A DNA stretch of 64,000 nucleotides from positions 309,740 through 373,739 of the forward strand of contig NZ_CAOJCN010000002.1 in the NCBI RefSeq assembly GCF_948329515.1, in the 5' to 3' direction. Each line of letters opens with the position of its first letter. Position 1 is the first letter of the stretch. The notes beneath the pieces were generated by a model. That model saw only the letters and a list, made by a program, of their open reading frames with translations. It was not told the origin of the DNA and made no database searches. The position numbers and the translations under genes are program-made. This DNA is from Cohnella rhizoplanae. GTDB taxonomy: Bacteria; Bacillota; Bacilli; Paenibacillales; Paenibacillaceae. This document shows positions 51,327 to 61,800 of the stretch, piece by piece.

Positions 51327-52724
51327 ATGAACAAAAAACGAGCCTCGCCCGGCGGAAGACGCTCCCGCCGGCCGCGTCAAGGACGGCGCGCCGCGCGCGG
51401 CCCGCGCGTCCGGGCGCTGCCGGGCTTCGGGGACGGCTACGGCAACGGTTATCGCGAGGGCGTACAAGCGGGACTTCAGAGCTTCGACACGCTTTTCGAC
51501 GGTACCAGCATTATCATCCCTACGTTTAATCAGCAGGAGCTGCTTAGACGCTGCATCAACAGCATCGTGCGGCACACGGAGCCGTCCTACGAGATCATCG
51601 TCGTCGACAACGGCTCGACGGATGGCACGGCCGAATATCTTAAGAAGCTCGGCGGGACCGTCCGGTACCGGGCGCTGGAGCGCAATCTGGGTTTTGCCGG
51701 CGCCTGTAATATCGGACTCATGATGGCCAAGGGACAGACGCTGATGCTGCTGAACAACGACACCCTCGTCACCGAGAATTGGCTGGATAACCTGCTTGCC
51801 TGTCTGAACAGCGATCCGGACATCGGCATGGTCGGGCCCGTGACGAACTTTATCAGCGGAGAACAGCAGATCCCGGTTCCTTATTCGGAAATTCACGATA
51901 TGCAGGCGTTCGCCGCGGGGTTCAACCGCCGCAATCCGGACCGATGGCAGGAGACGGAGCGTCTCGTGGGGTTCTGCGTGCTGATGCGGCGAGAGACGTT
52001 CTTGCGGGTCGGCTACCTGGACGAAGGATTCGAGCTGGGCAACTTCGAGGACGACGACTTCAATATTCGCGTGAGGCTCCTCGGACAGCGCCTCGTCATC
52101 GCCGGGGACACCTTCATCCATCACGTCGGGAGCGTCAGCATCCGCGCGCTGGGAGACGGCTTCAACCAAATTCATACGAAAAACGAGCGCTACTATCTCG
52201 ACAAATGGCGGGGCTGGCAGCAGTGGGCGGGCATCGGAATCGCAGCCTCGCAGCCGGCGGAAGACGGTCGGTCCGGTTCGCGCCCTCCGTTGGGACTCAG
52301 CGTACTGTTCCCTAGCGGGATTGCCGTGCAGGCGGCAGATGCCAACGTCTATTGGGTCGAGGGAGGCGAGCGCAGACGCGTAGAAGGCGTTCTGCCGTTC
52401 GAATCGGTAAAGCTGTCGCGCATCGACCTTCGCCGGTGGCCGATCGGGGAGCCGATCGCAGCGGAGGAAGCGGCCGCTCGCTGGTCGGGCGCAGCTGCGG
52501 ATGCGGCAGGAAGCCTGGGCCGGGCGTGCGCGGTCGCGCTGCTGCCGGACGGCACGGCCTACTATCTCGAGGGCGACACGGCGAGGCGGGTGCTCGGTCC
52601 CGCTGCGCTTAGGAGCTGGAACCTCCATCTCAAGCCCATGGCGGAGGTGTCGCCCGAGGCGTTGGCGGGCTGGCGCAGCGGCGCGCCCATCATCGCGCTG
52701 CCGAAGCTGCTGCAGGCGCTCTGA
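51327..52724 (+). CDS. GT2 glycosyltransferase with basic N-terminus, GY tag and C-terminal domain
   Basis: 465 residues. A basic start (about 3-30) and GFGDGYGNGYREGVQAG (about 32-48) come before a complete GT2 domain: SIIIPTFNQQELLRRCI, VVDNGSTDGT, LLNNDTLV with the Asn-Asn-Asp metal motif, and GNFEDDDFNIR with the catalytic base region. From about 315 on there is a second part with repeated VYWVEGGERRRV and AYYLEGDTARRV blocks, perhaps a small beta domain for recognition. The RBS AAGGAGG is clear. Last gene of the six-gene operon, with a terminator right after it. Confidence 0.88.
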   Translation: MNKKRASPGGRRSRRPRQGRRAARGPRVRALPGFGDGYGNGYREGVQAGLQSFDTLFDGTSIIIPTFNQQELLRRCINSIVRHTEPSYEIIVVDNGSTDGTAEYLKKLGGTVRYRALERNLGFAGACNIGLMMAKGQTLMLLNNDTLVTENWLDNLLACLNSDPDIGMVGPVTNFISGEQQIPVPYSEIHDMQAFAAGFNRRNPDRWQETERLVGFCVLMRRETFLRVGYLDEGFELGNFEDDDFNIRVRLLGQRLVIAGDTFIHHVGSVSIRALGDGFNQIHTKNERYYLDKWRGWQQWAGIGIAASQPAEDGRSGSRPPLGLSVLFPSGIAVQAADANVYWVEGGERRRVEGVLPFESVKLSRIDLRRWPIGEPIAAEEAAARWSGAAADAAGSLGRACAVALLPDGTAYYLEGDTARRVLGPAALRSWNLHLKPMAEVSPEALAGWRSGAPIIALPKLLQAL

Positions 52725-52731
52725 ATGGATG

Positions 52732-52769
52732 GCCGCAGAACCGTTCAGGTTCGGCGGCTTGTTTTTTTT
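52732..52769 (+). terminator. Rho-independent terminator closing the glycosyltransferase operon
   Basis: GCCGCAGAACC pairs with GGTTCGGCGGC (one mismatch, loop GTTCA), then TTG and eight T. Confidence 0.88.
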
Positions 52770-52813
52770 GCAGGCGGCGGTGAAGCTTCGGGGTGGCAAA
52801 CGGGCAAGCGCCG

Positions 52814-52822
52814 CATAAGATG
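52814..52822 (+). promoter_or_regulatory. CATAnnnTG box before the small-gene operon
   Basis: CATAAGATG, identical to the box at 46734, lies 28 bases before the first small gene's ATG and just after the terminator, with GC 16 bases upstream. Candidate mother-cell sigma-factor -10 element. Confidence 0.4.
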
Positions 52823-52849
52823 ATGGAGGCATGAATCGGCGTCAACGGC

Positions 52850-53170
52850 ATGTACGATAGCGCGGAGGACGGTGGCGGGGCCATGCAAAACTTATTGACC
52901 GAAGTGGCGGTTCACCTTTCCCATTCCCACCAGCACATGGCGCGCATTCTCGACGCGAAGCGCCAGGTCGCGGTCCGGATGTCGCAGATGGTGACGGCCA
53001 TTCCGGATATGCATCCCGAATTAAGCGGGCTTGAGGGGCTGCTGGAGGGCTCGGCGGACGTTACCAAAAATATTATTGCCTACGTGGTCGGACTGGCCGA
53101 CATGCACGACGCGCTGGCGGACAGCCTCGAGCAGATCGTGAAGGCGGCGAACATTCCCGACGAAGAATAA
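52850..53170 (+). CDS. Small helical protein of unknown function (first of three)
   Basis: 106 residues, predicted almost entirely helical, acidic overall, no signal peptide or membrane segment. The pattern HSHQHMARILDAKRQVAVRM (about 25-44) recurs in altered form in the next two proteins. IPDMHPELSGLEGLLEGSADVTKNI follows. I do not recognise a function. The RBS for this ATG is weak; an in-frame ATG at 52883 is an alternative. A nine-codon ORF with better RBS starts at 52831 and overlaps the start, possibly for coupling. It heads a four-gene unit. Confidence 0.7.
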   Translation: MYDSAEDGGGAMQNLLTEVAVHLSHSHQHMARILDAKRQVAVRMSQMVTAIPDMHPELSGLEGLLEGSADVTKNIIAYVVGLADMHDALADSLEQIVKAANIPDEE

Positions 53171-53200
53171 CGGGCGGGCTTCGCAGGGAGGAGAGCAGCG

Positions 53201-53539
53201 ATGACGAGAGAAGAAGCCTACTATAATACATTGAACGCGATCGCCAAGATGCAGTGGAACATGGCGATGATCCTGGAAGCGAAGGCCTTCGAGGCGGAAA
53301 AGGTGCGCAACTGGCTGTGCATGCACGTGACGACGGACTCCATTCCGGACCATGCCTCGAACCTGTCCACCTCCCTGAAGATCCACGAGCAGAACGTGGA
53401 GCTGATCGAGAGCCTCACCAAGCTGTGCCAGGGCATGAACCGCAGCATGAAAACGATCCTCTCGCCGGGCGGCGACGATGAGGATGGCGGTATGTCCGGT
53501 CTGCTCGACGGCTTCGGAGGCAGCGACTCGGACGGATGA
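53201..53539 (+). CDS. Small helical protein of unknown function (second of three)
   Basis: 112 residues. AIAKMQWNMAMILEAKAFEA (about 13-32) parallels the motif in its neighbours. A helical middle with SIPDHASNLSTSL resembles the IPDMHPELSGL part of the first protein. The C-terminus is an acidic Gly/Asp/Ser tail. No enzyme motif is seen. GGGAGGAG before the ATG is a good RBS. Its stop overlaps the next start as ATGA, so the two are translationally coupled. Confidence 0.75.
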   Translation: MTREEAYYNTLNAIAKMQWNMAMILEAKAFEAEKVRNWLCMHVTTDSIPDHASNLSTSLKIHEQNVELIESLTKLCQGMNRSMKTILSPGGDDEDGGMSGLLDGFGGSDSDG

Positions 53540-53847
53540 GCCGGCTGAACGCGGAGTGGGAGGCCAAACTCTCCATGCTGAAGGCGATCGCGCGAAGCCA
53601 GGAAGCGATGGCGCGCATGCTGGAGAGCGCGGCTGACGTCAGCGCGGCGGGAGACCCGTCCGCGGCCGTGCTCCGCGAGCACGTGCGGGTGCTCACGGGC
53701 CTGCAGGCCGCGATGGCGAGGAGCGTGGCGGGCGTCTCCTGGGCGCAGCCCAAGCAGGGCGTGCCTGCCGGGCCGTGGCTGAAGAAGGCGGCGGCCGTAC
53801 GTTTTACCGTCGTCAAGTTGCGCGAGGACGGCGGACGCCGAGGCTGA
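53536..53847 (+). CDS. Small helical protein of unknown function (third of three)
   Basis: 103 residues. KAIARSQEAMARMLESAADV (about 16-35) again shows the shared Q-x-x-M-A-x-M/I-L-E/D pattern. The C-terminal 35 residues turn basic (WLKKAAAVRFTVVKLRED). No known domain is recognised. Coupled to the upstream gene by an ATGA overlap and followed 24 bp later by the basic GY-tag protein. Confidence 0.72.
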   Translation: MSRLNAEWEAKLSMLKAIARSQEAMARMLESAADVSAAGDPSAAVLREHVRVLTGLQAAMARSVAGVSWAQPKQGVPAGPWLKKAAAVRFTVVKLREDGGRRG

Positions 53848-53870
53848 ATCTGAGAAGGAGGAGAGCCGCG

Positions 53871-54161
53871 ATGGAGGAATTGCTGGCGGTGCAGGCGTTG
53901 CGGAGCAAGAGCCGGGCCAAGGCGGGACGGACGGGGCGTCCGGTGCGCAGGAAGCGTGCGGGCGTCGTCAGGCGGAAGCCGGGCATGAGGAAGCGGGCCA
54001 CTGCCGGAAGCAAGCGTCGGGTCGGCCGCGTCAGGAGCCGCAAGCGCGGGACGGCGGACCGCGGCGTCAGCTTCAACCAGGCGTACAACGAAGGCTACAA
54101 CGCCGGTTTCGCAAAGGGCTTCGAGGACGGGCATCAGTTGGCTTACGATCAGCAGGTGTAA
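53871..54161 (+). CDS. Small Arg/Lys-rich protein with GY tag
   Basis: 96 residues. MEELLAVQALRSK is followed by about 50 residues dominated by Arg, Lys and Gly. The C-terminal tag is YNEGYNAGFAKGFEDG (about 71-86). This is essentially the tag region of the neighbouring glycosyltransferases without any catalytic domain. That makes it the minimal member of the set and a candidate scaffold or coat component. AAGGAGGAG lies eight bases before the ATG. Last gene of the small-gene unit. Confidence 0.78.
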   Translation: MEELLAVQALRSKSRAKAGRTGRPVRRKRAGVVRRKPGMRKRATAGSKRRVGRVRSRKRGTADRGVSFNQAYNEGYNAGFAKGFEDGHQLAYDQQV

Positions 54162-54193
54162 AAGGCGATTGAGTTGGCGGAAAAAATGAACTA

Positions 54194-54298
54194 TTGACGA
54201 AAATTGCCGATTGATTATATACTATCCAAAAATAGGATATCGATGATGCGAGGAAGCACCCGCAGACGAACCACACGTCGCTCGTGCTTCCTTTTTTA
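54194..54298 (+). ncRNA. Candidate short transcript or 3' terminator region
   Basis: TTGACG (54194-54199) and TATACT (54218-54223, spacing 18) or TATATA (54216-54221, spacing 16) form a plausible promoter. The stem AGGAAGCAC/GTGCTTCCT with T6 (54251-54298) follows, so a transcript of about 70 bases would result. Alternatively the hairpin is just the terminator of the small-gene operon 90 bp upstream. It encodes no peptide of note. Confidence 0.35.
54251..54298 (+). terminator. Rho-independent terminator downstream of the small-gene operon
   Basis: A nine-base perfect stem, AGGAAGCAC with GTGCTTCCT, has a 24-base loop and T6. The rest of the gap to 54636 contains repeats but no gene that I can support. 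Confidence 0.75.
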
Positions 54299-54416
54299 TG
54301 CCGATTTTGCGAGGTGTCGCGGATTGCATGGCGGCAAGGGTAGCGTAGTGCCAAGCGAGACAGGACGATTAGGCATGAGCCCGCGAGGCGTAAGTCGCTT
54401 GTCTCGAAGCGATAAG

Positions 54417-54594
54417 TGCTGAAAGGCATTTATTTTATACAATCAGGTCGGTTGTACCGCAATTAGCTGCTAATAAGCAGTTAATCCGTCTCAAATGAGC
54501 GTGAAGAGCAAAAATACCGGCAATTAAATGCCTTTCGGCAACTAATGGATTGTTGTTTTGGATGGCGTGTGAAATTAAATGCTTTTCGGCAACT
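54417..54594. repeat. Short intergenic repeat element, three copies
   Basis: AATTAAATGCCTTTCGGCAACTA at 54522-54544 recurs with one change at 54572-54594. An inverted, slightly altered copy (TGCTGAAAGGCATTTA) lies at 54417-54432. The core TGCC-TTTC-GGCA is itself a small hairpin. Between the copies AGCTGC/GCAGTT can also pair. This looks like a REP-type intergenic element. Confidence 0.6.
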
Positions 54595-54636
54595 ATTTTT
54601 AGCATATCAACCATACGAAACGGGGGATTTGTAACG

Positions 54637-55830
54637 ATGCGGCAATATGGATGGGTGAAGAAGAAAGGACAAGCATCGCGGCTTGTATTGATCTCGGTCA
54701 TATTGACGGCGGCTCTGATGCGCACATCTGCTGTGCATGGTGCCGACCCGTCAAAGTCAACCCCAGTCGCTCAGACAGCGGTCAGCACGACTTCGAGTTT
54801 TAGCGATATCGCCAATCATTGGGCCAAGCAAGCCATCGAGACAGCGATCACTAAGGGATACGTTAAAGGGTACCCTGACGGCACCTTTAAACCAAACAAA
54901 GAAGTCACGCGCGCCGAGTTCGTGAAGATGGTTACGGATTCTATGCATCTGCCTGTCCCGGCGACGACCAAGGGCGAGAAGTGGTACTTGCCATACGTAA
55001 GTGCCCTGAAGAGTGCTGCACTTCTGCGCGAATCCGACTTAGGAACGGGCTGGGAAGGCGATATGAATCGCACCGAGATGTCCAAACTGCTTGTCCGAGG
55101 CACAGATGAAGGGGTGCGCGGCAAGATCGTGACGGACGGCGAGGCGCTGTTCAAGTCTGCCTCGGCCGGGCTGATCGGCGGCATCGCGGACGGTACTTTG
55201 AATGAAAAAGGAACGACAACGCGGGCCGAGGCTGTGGCCGTGATCGAGCGTCTCTCGAGCGTCCGGGCTGGTGGCAAACTGACGGTGGATAAGAATGCCG
55301 TGCAGAACGCGGCCATTATCTACAAGGGAACGAATCTGGAGGAAGCCTGGGGCGTTAAACCGATTACGCTGCCGGCGAAGCTAGATTTCGGTCCGCAGGT
55401 GAACGTGACGCTAGATAAAATGGTTGTTATTGATTTGGATGATCCGAAGTCGCCACTGCGGAAACGGGCGATCAACCTAAAAAGCGTATTCGATGGCAGC
55501 TTCTTCAAAATGGATGCCTATATCGTGGCAATGCATTTCAATTTAAAAACAGCAAAAATCTCGTCTGGTATGTGGTCATTTAACGGCAACAAAATTACCC
55601 CAATGACAGATACGACCGGGTACCACTGGGTTTATAACGACGTAAATGATGTGGCGAATGACTATTTCCATCCGCTCACGGCAATGAATTTAGCAAAGCA
55701 ACAAAGCAAAGAAGGTTGGTATGTTATGGCAATTTTGAAAAACTATTTAAAGCAACACCCTGAAAACAAAGAAGTCGTCATTTTTAATGGATTTAAACAA
55801 GGTTATGTCTTCTTGAGCAATGAGGCGTAA
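54637..55830 (+). CDS. Secreted S-layer-homology (SLH) domain protein
   Basis: 397 residues. The signal peptide ends around AVHGADP. The first SLH repeat is FSDIANHWAKQAIETAITKG...GYPDGTFKPNKEVTRAEFVK at about 48-100. The second is degenerate (about 108-155). The third ends with GIADGTLNEKGTTTRAEAVAVIERL at about 190-215. The remaining 180 residues form a domain I do not recognise. SLH repeats anchor proteins to secondary cell-wall polymers. ATG at 54637 is preceded by CGGGGGA; the reading from 54550 has no RBS. Codon use is AT-richer than in the neighbours, and it forms a pair with the next gene 16 bp away. Confidence 0.85.
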   Translation: MRQYGWVKKKGQASRLVLISVILTAALMRTSAVHGADPSKSTPVAQTAVSTTSSFSDIANHWAKQAIETAITKGYVKGYPDGTFKPNKEVTRAEFVKMVTDSMHLPVPATTKGEKWYLPYVSALKSAALLRESDLGTGWEGDMNRTEMSKLLVRGTDEGVRGKIVTDGEALFKSASAGLIGGIADGTLNEKGTTTRAEAVAVIERLSSVRAGGKLTVDKNAVQNAAIIYKGTNLEEAWGVKPITLPAKLDFGPQVNVTLDKMVVIDLDDPKSPLRKRAINLKSVFDGSFFKMDAYIVAMHFNLKTAKISSGMWSFNGNKITPMTDTTGYHWVYNDVNDVANDYFHPLTAMNLAKQQSKEGWYVMAILKNYLKQHPENKEVVIFNGFKQGYVFLSNEA

Positions 55831-55846
55831 GGAGGTTTGAAGTCTA

Positions 55847-58800
55847 TTGCGTATTCGGCGTTGGTTAAGTCTCACTTTATTACTAACTTTACTAGCCAGT
55901 TTGTTACCTGCACCTTCAGTAACAGAAGCTGCAACATCCAATTCACAAACCTTAAATCTGAATTTTGGTGCAACAGCCATTCAGAAGGTCAAGGACAGCT
56001 ATTATTTTGATAAAGCATCCCTGGATGTGAAGATTCCGATCTCCAGCAGTCGAGCGATTAAAAATTACACGTACACAGTCAACGGTGCTAGTACGACGTT
56101 GAGTGGTCCAGTTTCGGGTAGTACCATTACGTTTATAGCAAACGGAAAAGCGACCACGATATACGGTGAGGGGTTTTCGAATCCTGGGTATGTCGTTGAA
56201 CGTTCCCGCGACGGCAATGCATGGACTATCGGCGCTACCAATCCAGACAATGGCACAAATTATTCTATTAAATACACGCCTATGTCAGGGTCCGGTTGCT
56301 ATACGGGAGGTATTACCGGGTGCCCAGGTTTAATTCCAACGACAGGCTCGAATTTGCTCAGTAACAATGCAACGATAACTATTCCAAACAATGTTCTGCG
56401 GTTTAGCAACGGCGACGCGTATAGTTACTCGAAAGATGTGCCGGCGGTAGAGAATATGTATTTATCGAAAACAACAGACTCTGCTCAGCGTATTCCTTGG
56501 ACCTCGATAGTATCCTGTTCCGCTACAATTACTGGCGCAATCCCCAACCAAACTGGTGTTTCTGTAATTGATTTTGGTAAGGGGAATTGTGGGAAGGGAA
56601 TGCTGAAAGCACATCGAGCACTAACAAGCGCGGGAGCGGAAGGTATAGATTATGAACCCGTTGATAACGGAAAAAGCGGCCTTAAAATCATGCGTAACTA
56701 TTTCATGAACATTAAGACCTCCTGGCAAGCCACCACCTACGCCTACCAGGGCAGCATCACGATCAACTACGAACCGCCACCGCCAAATACCAACGGGTTC
56801 ACCGGCGACTTCGATATCCTGCCTTCCCACTCAATTACATACGGAGATACCTTTAAGCTCCATCCAAGAGAAATCGAGACGACCGGCACTTGTACGTTCC
56901 AATCGGTGAAGTTTCGCATTACCCGCGGAACGCTCGTTTACGAAGGAACGGCGATTGCCAGCAAAACGACGGACGATGTATATACGTCGGCCAAGTATCC
57001 CTTCGTCATTCAAGCAGGCGCCGAGCATGAAGTGTATATGCAGATCCAGACGAGCTGCGGGAGCGATTGGATTGGCCCAAAAACACTGAATATTCAGAAT
57101 AATGGAGGGGGCGGGACGCCTACGCCAGCGCCTACATCCGGGCCGACGCCCGCTCCGGATAATAAGCCGCCGGTCGCTCGCATTAGCTGGCTAAAGTCCG
57201 GTACGACGTCGCAAGTCGCAGTAGTCGCGCTGAACAGCGTCGTGGACGTCAAGCTGATGGAGAAAAGCGATCCGGACGGCGATGAAGTGACGGTCAAGGA
57301 CTGGGACTTCGACAGCAGCTCGGAATGGCTGAAATCCAAAGGCGAATCCTTCGGTGGCAGTCCGTACGAGGCCATTAATGGATTCGCAGGCATCGCGGCT
57401 ACGGAGCTCGGGGCGCATACGATCAAAATGACGCTCCAGGATACGAAGGGCGCAACCTACACGACATCGGCCACGCTGAATGTCGTCGATGCGAAGCCCG
57501 TCGCGGTCATCCGCGCGCCGATCAACGTGGTCGAAGGGCGGGCGCTGCCGTCGCCGATCGACGGTACGATGTCCTATAGCCCGTTAGGTCTGCAGATTAC
57601 GGAATATGATTGGACCAATAAAGCGGATCGCTATTACACGCCGGAAAACGAGATCGTGAAGCTGCGCGTCAAGGACGAGGAAGGCCGCTGGTCCGACCTC
57701 GCGCAAAAGACGATCGCCGTTCTCCCGGATCTTCCGCCGATCGATACGCTGGCCGTACCGTCTGAGGGGACGCGTCTAGGAACCAGTACGATCCAGAGCG
57801 GTGCCTACAGCCCGGACTACGATCAGATCGTATCCCATAAGCTCGAAATGAAGTACGACGCGGCGAACGACGGTTTTGCCAATGATAGCTGGCAGACGGT
57901 CGTAAACGGCAACGGCGACGCCGATAGCTATACGTTTACGCCGAGCCGAGTCGGCAAGTATCTGTTCCAGGAGTCGGTCTGCGAGGACTTCGGGAAGTGC
58001 GGTAACACCGACAGCCAAGCCCAAGCAACCCGTACGCTTAACGTGACGAACCTGGCACCGACCGCAGACGTGAAGACCGAATCGGACGTCACGGATCCGC
58101 CGAGCTCCACGCCGATGCTGATGACGGACTTGTTTAATAACGGTCGTTTCTACAACATGGCCAAGGGGGCCGTAGGCGATAAATCGAGCTGGAAGCTTGA
58201 GAACGGCGTACTAAAATCCAAATTGAAAACGCCCTTGCGCAACGTGGGCGAAGCGCACAAAGCCATTACTTCCGATTATCAGAACGGCGTACCGTACTAT
58301 TATCAGGGCTTTTCGGATAATGGGACATTGTCCGATTACGGCGAAACGTATGGATTCGATAACCGCGTGGCAACGCCTTTTTTCAGTATGCAAAGTAACC
58401 CAAGCACGACCCAGCTCTATATTCCAGGCTTGACCGGGTCCGTCATGGGCTGGATCGAGGACGACAAATACACCTACATTATGACGCAGCCGGACCGGTA
58501 CTGGTATAACGATCAGACGCTGTTCGTGTACGACAAGTCCTTCAACCTGGTATGGAGCAAGGCGATCCCCTATACGCCAATAGAGACTCAGCGATGGGTG
58601 TACGGTTCCTATATCGATACCATCCATTTTACCGGACAATACTACACAAGCGAGCAAGTGATGCGGGTCCACAACCATACGCTGACGATTACGGTTCGGG
58701 ATAAAAATGATCCGGCGCAAGAATTCTTCATAGGCTATAACCGAGATACGGGCAGCGAAAGTTTTAAGATCCCGTCCGAGACGTACGGACGCTCGTTCAT

Positions 58801-61800
58801 CGGGCCGGACGGCTACTTGCTCGGTACGAAGAAATATGACTTTAACGGCAACGATACGGGAATTACATTCCCTTTCTTGCAAGCCGATCGCGCATTCACT
58901 TCATTTAAGTACAACTATTATTACGGCAACTCGAATAACAACTACGTCATGTTTAATCCGAACATGACCCCGAAGGCCGATTACGGCAACAATTGGGCAA
59001 ATGGCGATCGGGATCATACTCAGCCTTATTTCATCGGGACGGACAGCAACGGCAATTTGATCGGCGCGGGCAGTGGCGATCCCCTGTACGGTCCGCCATA
59101 CGGAGGCCAAACCCGAATCTACAAGCTGGCACCGAACGGCGCGTTGACTTACGCGCAATTCCCGAATTTACGTCTCGACGGCGACGACTTGAAAATGACG
59201 CTCCTGGCGCTGGATTACAAGGACCATGTCTGGTTTTCCGGCTCGTCGTACGATGCGCATGAGGTCAAAGTCTACGACGAGAGCGCCAACTTGTTAAAGG
59301 TATTCCCGTTTCGCATGCCGGAACTGCGCCCTGGCAATCCAGGGGTCATTTGCCGGTCTCAGTATGGATTCGTAGGAGCGGACGGCCTTGTGACGATCAT
59401 GGGGATGTGCTTGGATACGCAAGCACCAACAGGCCAAGCTGTCTATTTTAAGTATTTGGTCATTGATCCGACCGATTTATCGGTGGTCGTCGAGGGCAAC
59501 ACGCCGAACATGGCGATGTACGCGTACCCCAACAGAAATCCGGGAACAGGATTTCCGACTTTTATCCATCCGCATGACGATCAGACCTTTATCATTGAAT
59601 TCCGCGACAATGATCGGGCCTTTTACACGCTGAAGACGAACGGAGCCACACCGCGTCCCAAGATCGTCGATGCCGGCGAATCGACGCCGGATCTGGTTAC
59701 GGGTTCGTTCGTGGCCGCTAACCAGACGCTAAAGGCCAGTCTTAAAGCTGCTGCACCCGACGGTAAAGGGACCGGTATCGCCTTCCGGATCCGCGACGAC
59801 CGGAATTATTACAGCCTCGAGTGGGAAGCGAGCGAACTGCGCGTCAAAAATACGGTAAACGGCGGTACGAGCGTCGTCTGGAGCAAGCCGTTCCCCATGG
59901 TGGCGAATCAGGTGTACGACGTGCGGATCGTGCCGGCGGCCAGCTCGTTCGAGGTCTACGTGAATCGGCTCTACCAAGCTACGATCAACGAATCAACGTG
60001 GACGGACGGCAAGTATGGCATCATCAACCGGGCGCAGCAGGACGTGTCGTTCCTGGGCGCATCGACGGAGGCGACGCCGGCCGGGTACGGAAAGATCGAA
60101 GGAATCGCGCTCGTCGGCCAACAGGTGAGCTACACGATGTCCTACAGCGACGAGGAAAGCGACCCGAAGCTGACGGCGGGCGATTCGTGGGCGTACTCGC
60201 ACAATCCGAACGCCTTGCTGCAGCCGCAGGGGACCGCGAGCTTCAATGGGCAGACGCTGAGCGCCGCAGTGACCAGCTTTCCGTTTTCGGGAGATTACAC
60301 GTTCACCTACAAGACGAAGGACGATCCGCATCCGCAGCATCGGTATCCGGACAACGCGTATGACGCCTATCGGCAGGCGTCCAATACCGTGACCGGCAAG
60401 ATCCGCGTGCATCGCCGGCCGATTGCGAACTTTACGGCGACCTGGAACTCGAACGGCACGGTCTCCTATGCCGACGCTTCCTATGACCCGGATCGTTACA
60501 ACCCGGCCAACGGTTCGTATTCGACGGAGAACACCGGCATCGACTACCTGGCAACGCGCGGCGTGCTCGAGTATCGCTACCGGTACCGCGCAGCCGGGAG
60601 CTCGACGTATATGGACATAAAGCCCGCTAAATTGTTCGGCGGCACGTACGTCATCGAGCTGTCGGTCCGCGACGAGTACAACGCCTGGTCGGAATGGGCG
60701 ACGCAAACGATCGTAGCCGGCGGATCTGCGCCGCTGCCGCCGAATCCGGGCTTTACGATCGCGCCGACGACGCAATACCGTTTCACAGCGGTGACGATCG
60801 ACTCGACGGCCAGCGACCCGCAGGACGGGGCGCGCGGGAACATCGAGCATGCCTACTATATAAAGAATCTGACGTCCGGCGGACCCGAATCGCTGCAGAG
60901 CGACGTCCGGACGAGCTGGAGCAAGGAATTCGGCACGCTCGGCGTGTTCCAGATCAGGCAGGTGGTCATCAACAGTTACGGCCTTTATGCGGAGACGTCG
61001 CATAACGTATCGATTGTCAACCGCAGGCCGTACGCCAGCGTCTCGGACCCGGCCAGTTCAACCGCAGCCGCGCCGACGATGTATGATACGCTGCGGCCCG
61101 CGATCAAGTGGACCTACGGCGACGGGGACGGCGATCCGCAAACCCAGTACCAGCTGCACTTTTATAAGTCGGACGGCTCGTTCTACCGGGATTCCGGAGC
61201 TCGGATCGGATCGGACCGGTCATGGACGCCAACTGCCGACTTTGCGGACAATACGACCTATTATGTGCACGTAAGGGCGTTCGACGGCATCGATTGGTCC
61301 GACTGGAGCGCCCCGCGTTACTTCCGGATCGTGACGAACAAGCCGCCGACGGCCGATCTGGCCTGGACGCCCTCTCCCGTCTGGGAAGGCGACACGATCA
61401 AGCTGCTGCCGACGCTGTCGGATCCGGACGGCGACAGGTTGGACGCGGTCTACGAGATCGAGTCGCCGACCGGCGCGAAGCGGACCGTCAGCGAGCAGAG
61501 GCTGCCGCCATACGGCGGAGCGGGACCCTCCGTCACGGCGGACATCCCGGGCAGCTGGAAGGTGCGGCTGACGGTCAGCGACGGCAAGGCGCCCGCCGTC
61601 ACCGTCAGCAGGACGATCCCGGTCGCGCCGCTCGGCGTGACGGGACAGGTGCTCCATACCGCGGCGTGGGAGGACAAACGCCAGCGCTACAATGCGGACC
61701 ATCCGGGCAAGGAAAGGCCGGCGCATTGGTTCTGGGCGGGCGAATTATTCATGCTGGAGGCGGCGACCACGGACACGGGCGCTTCGGCGACGAAGGCCGC

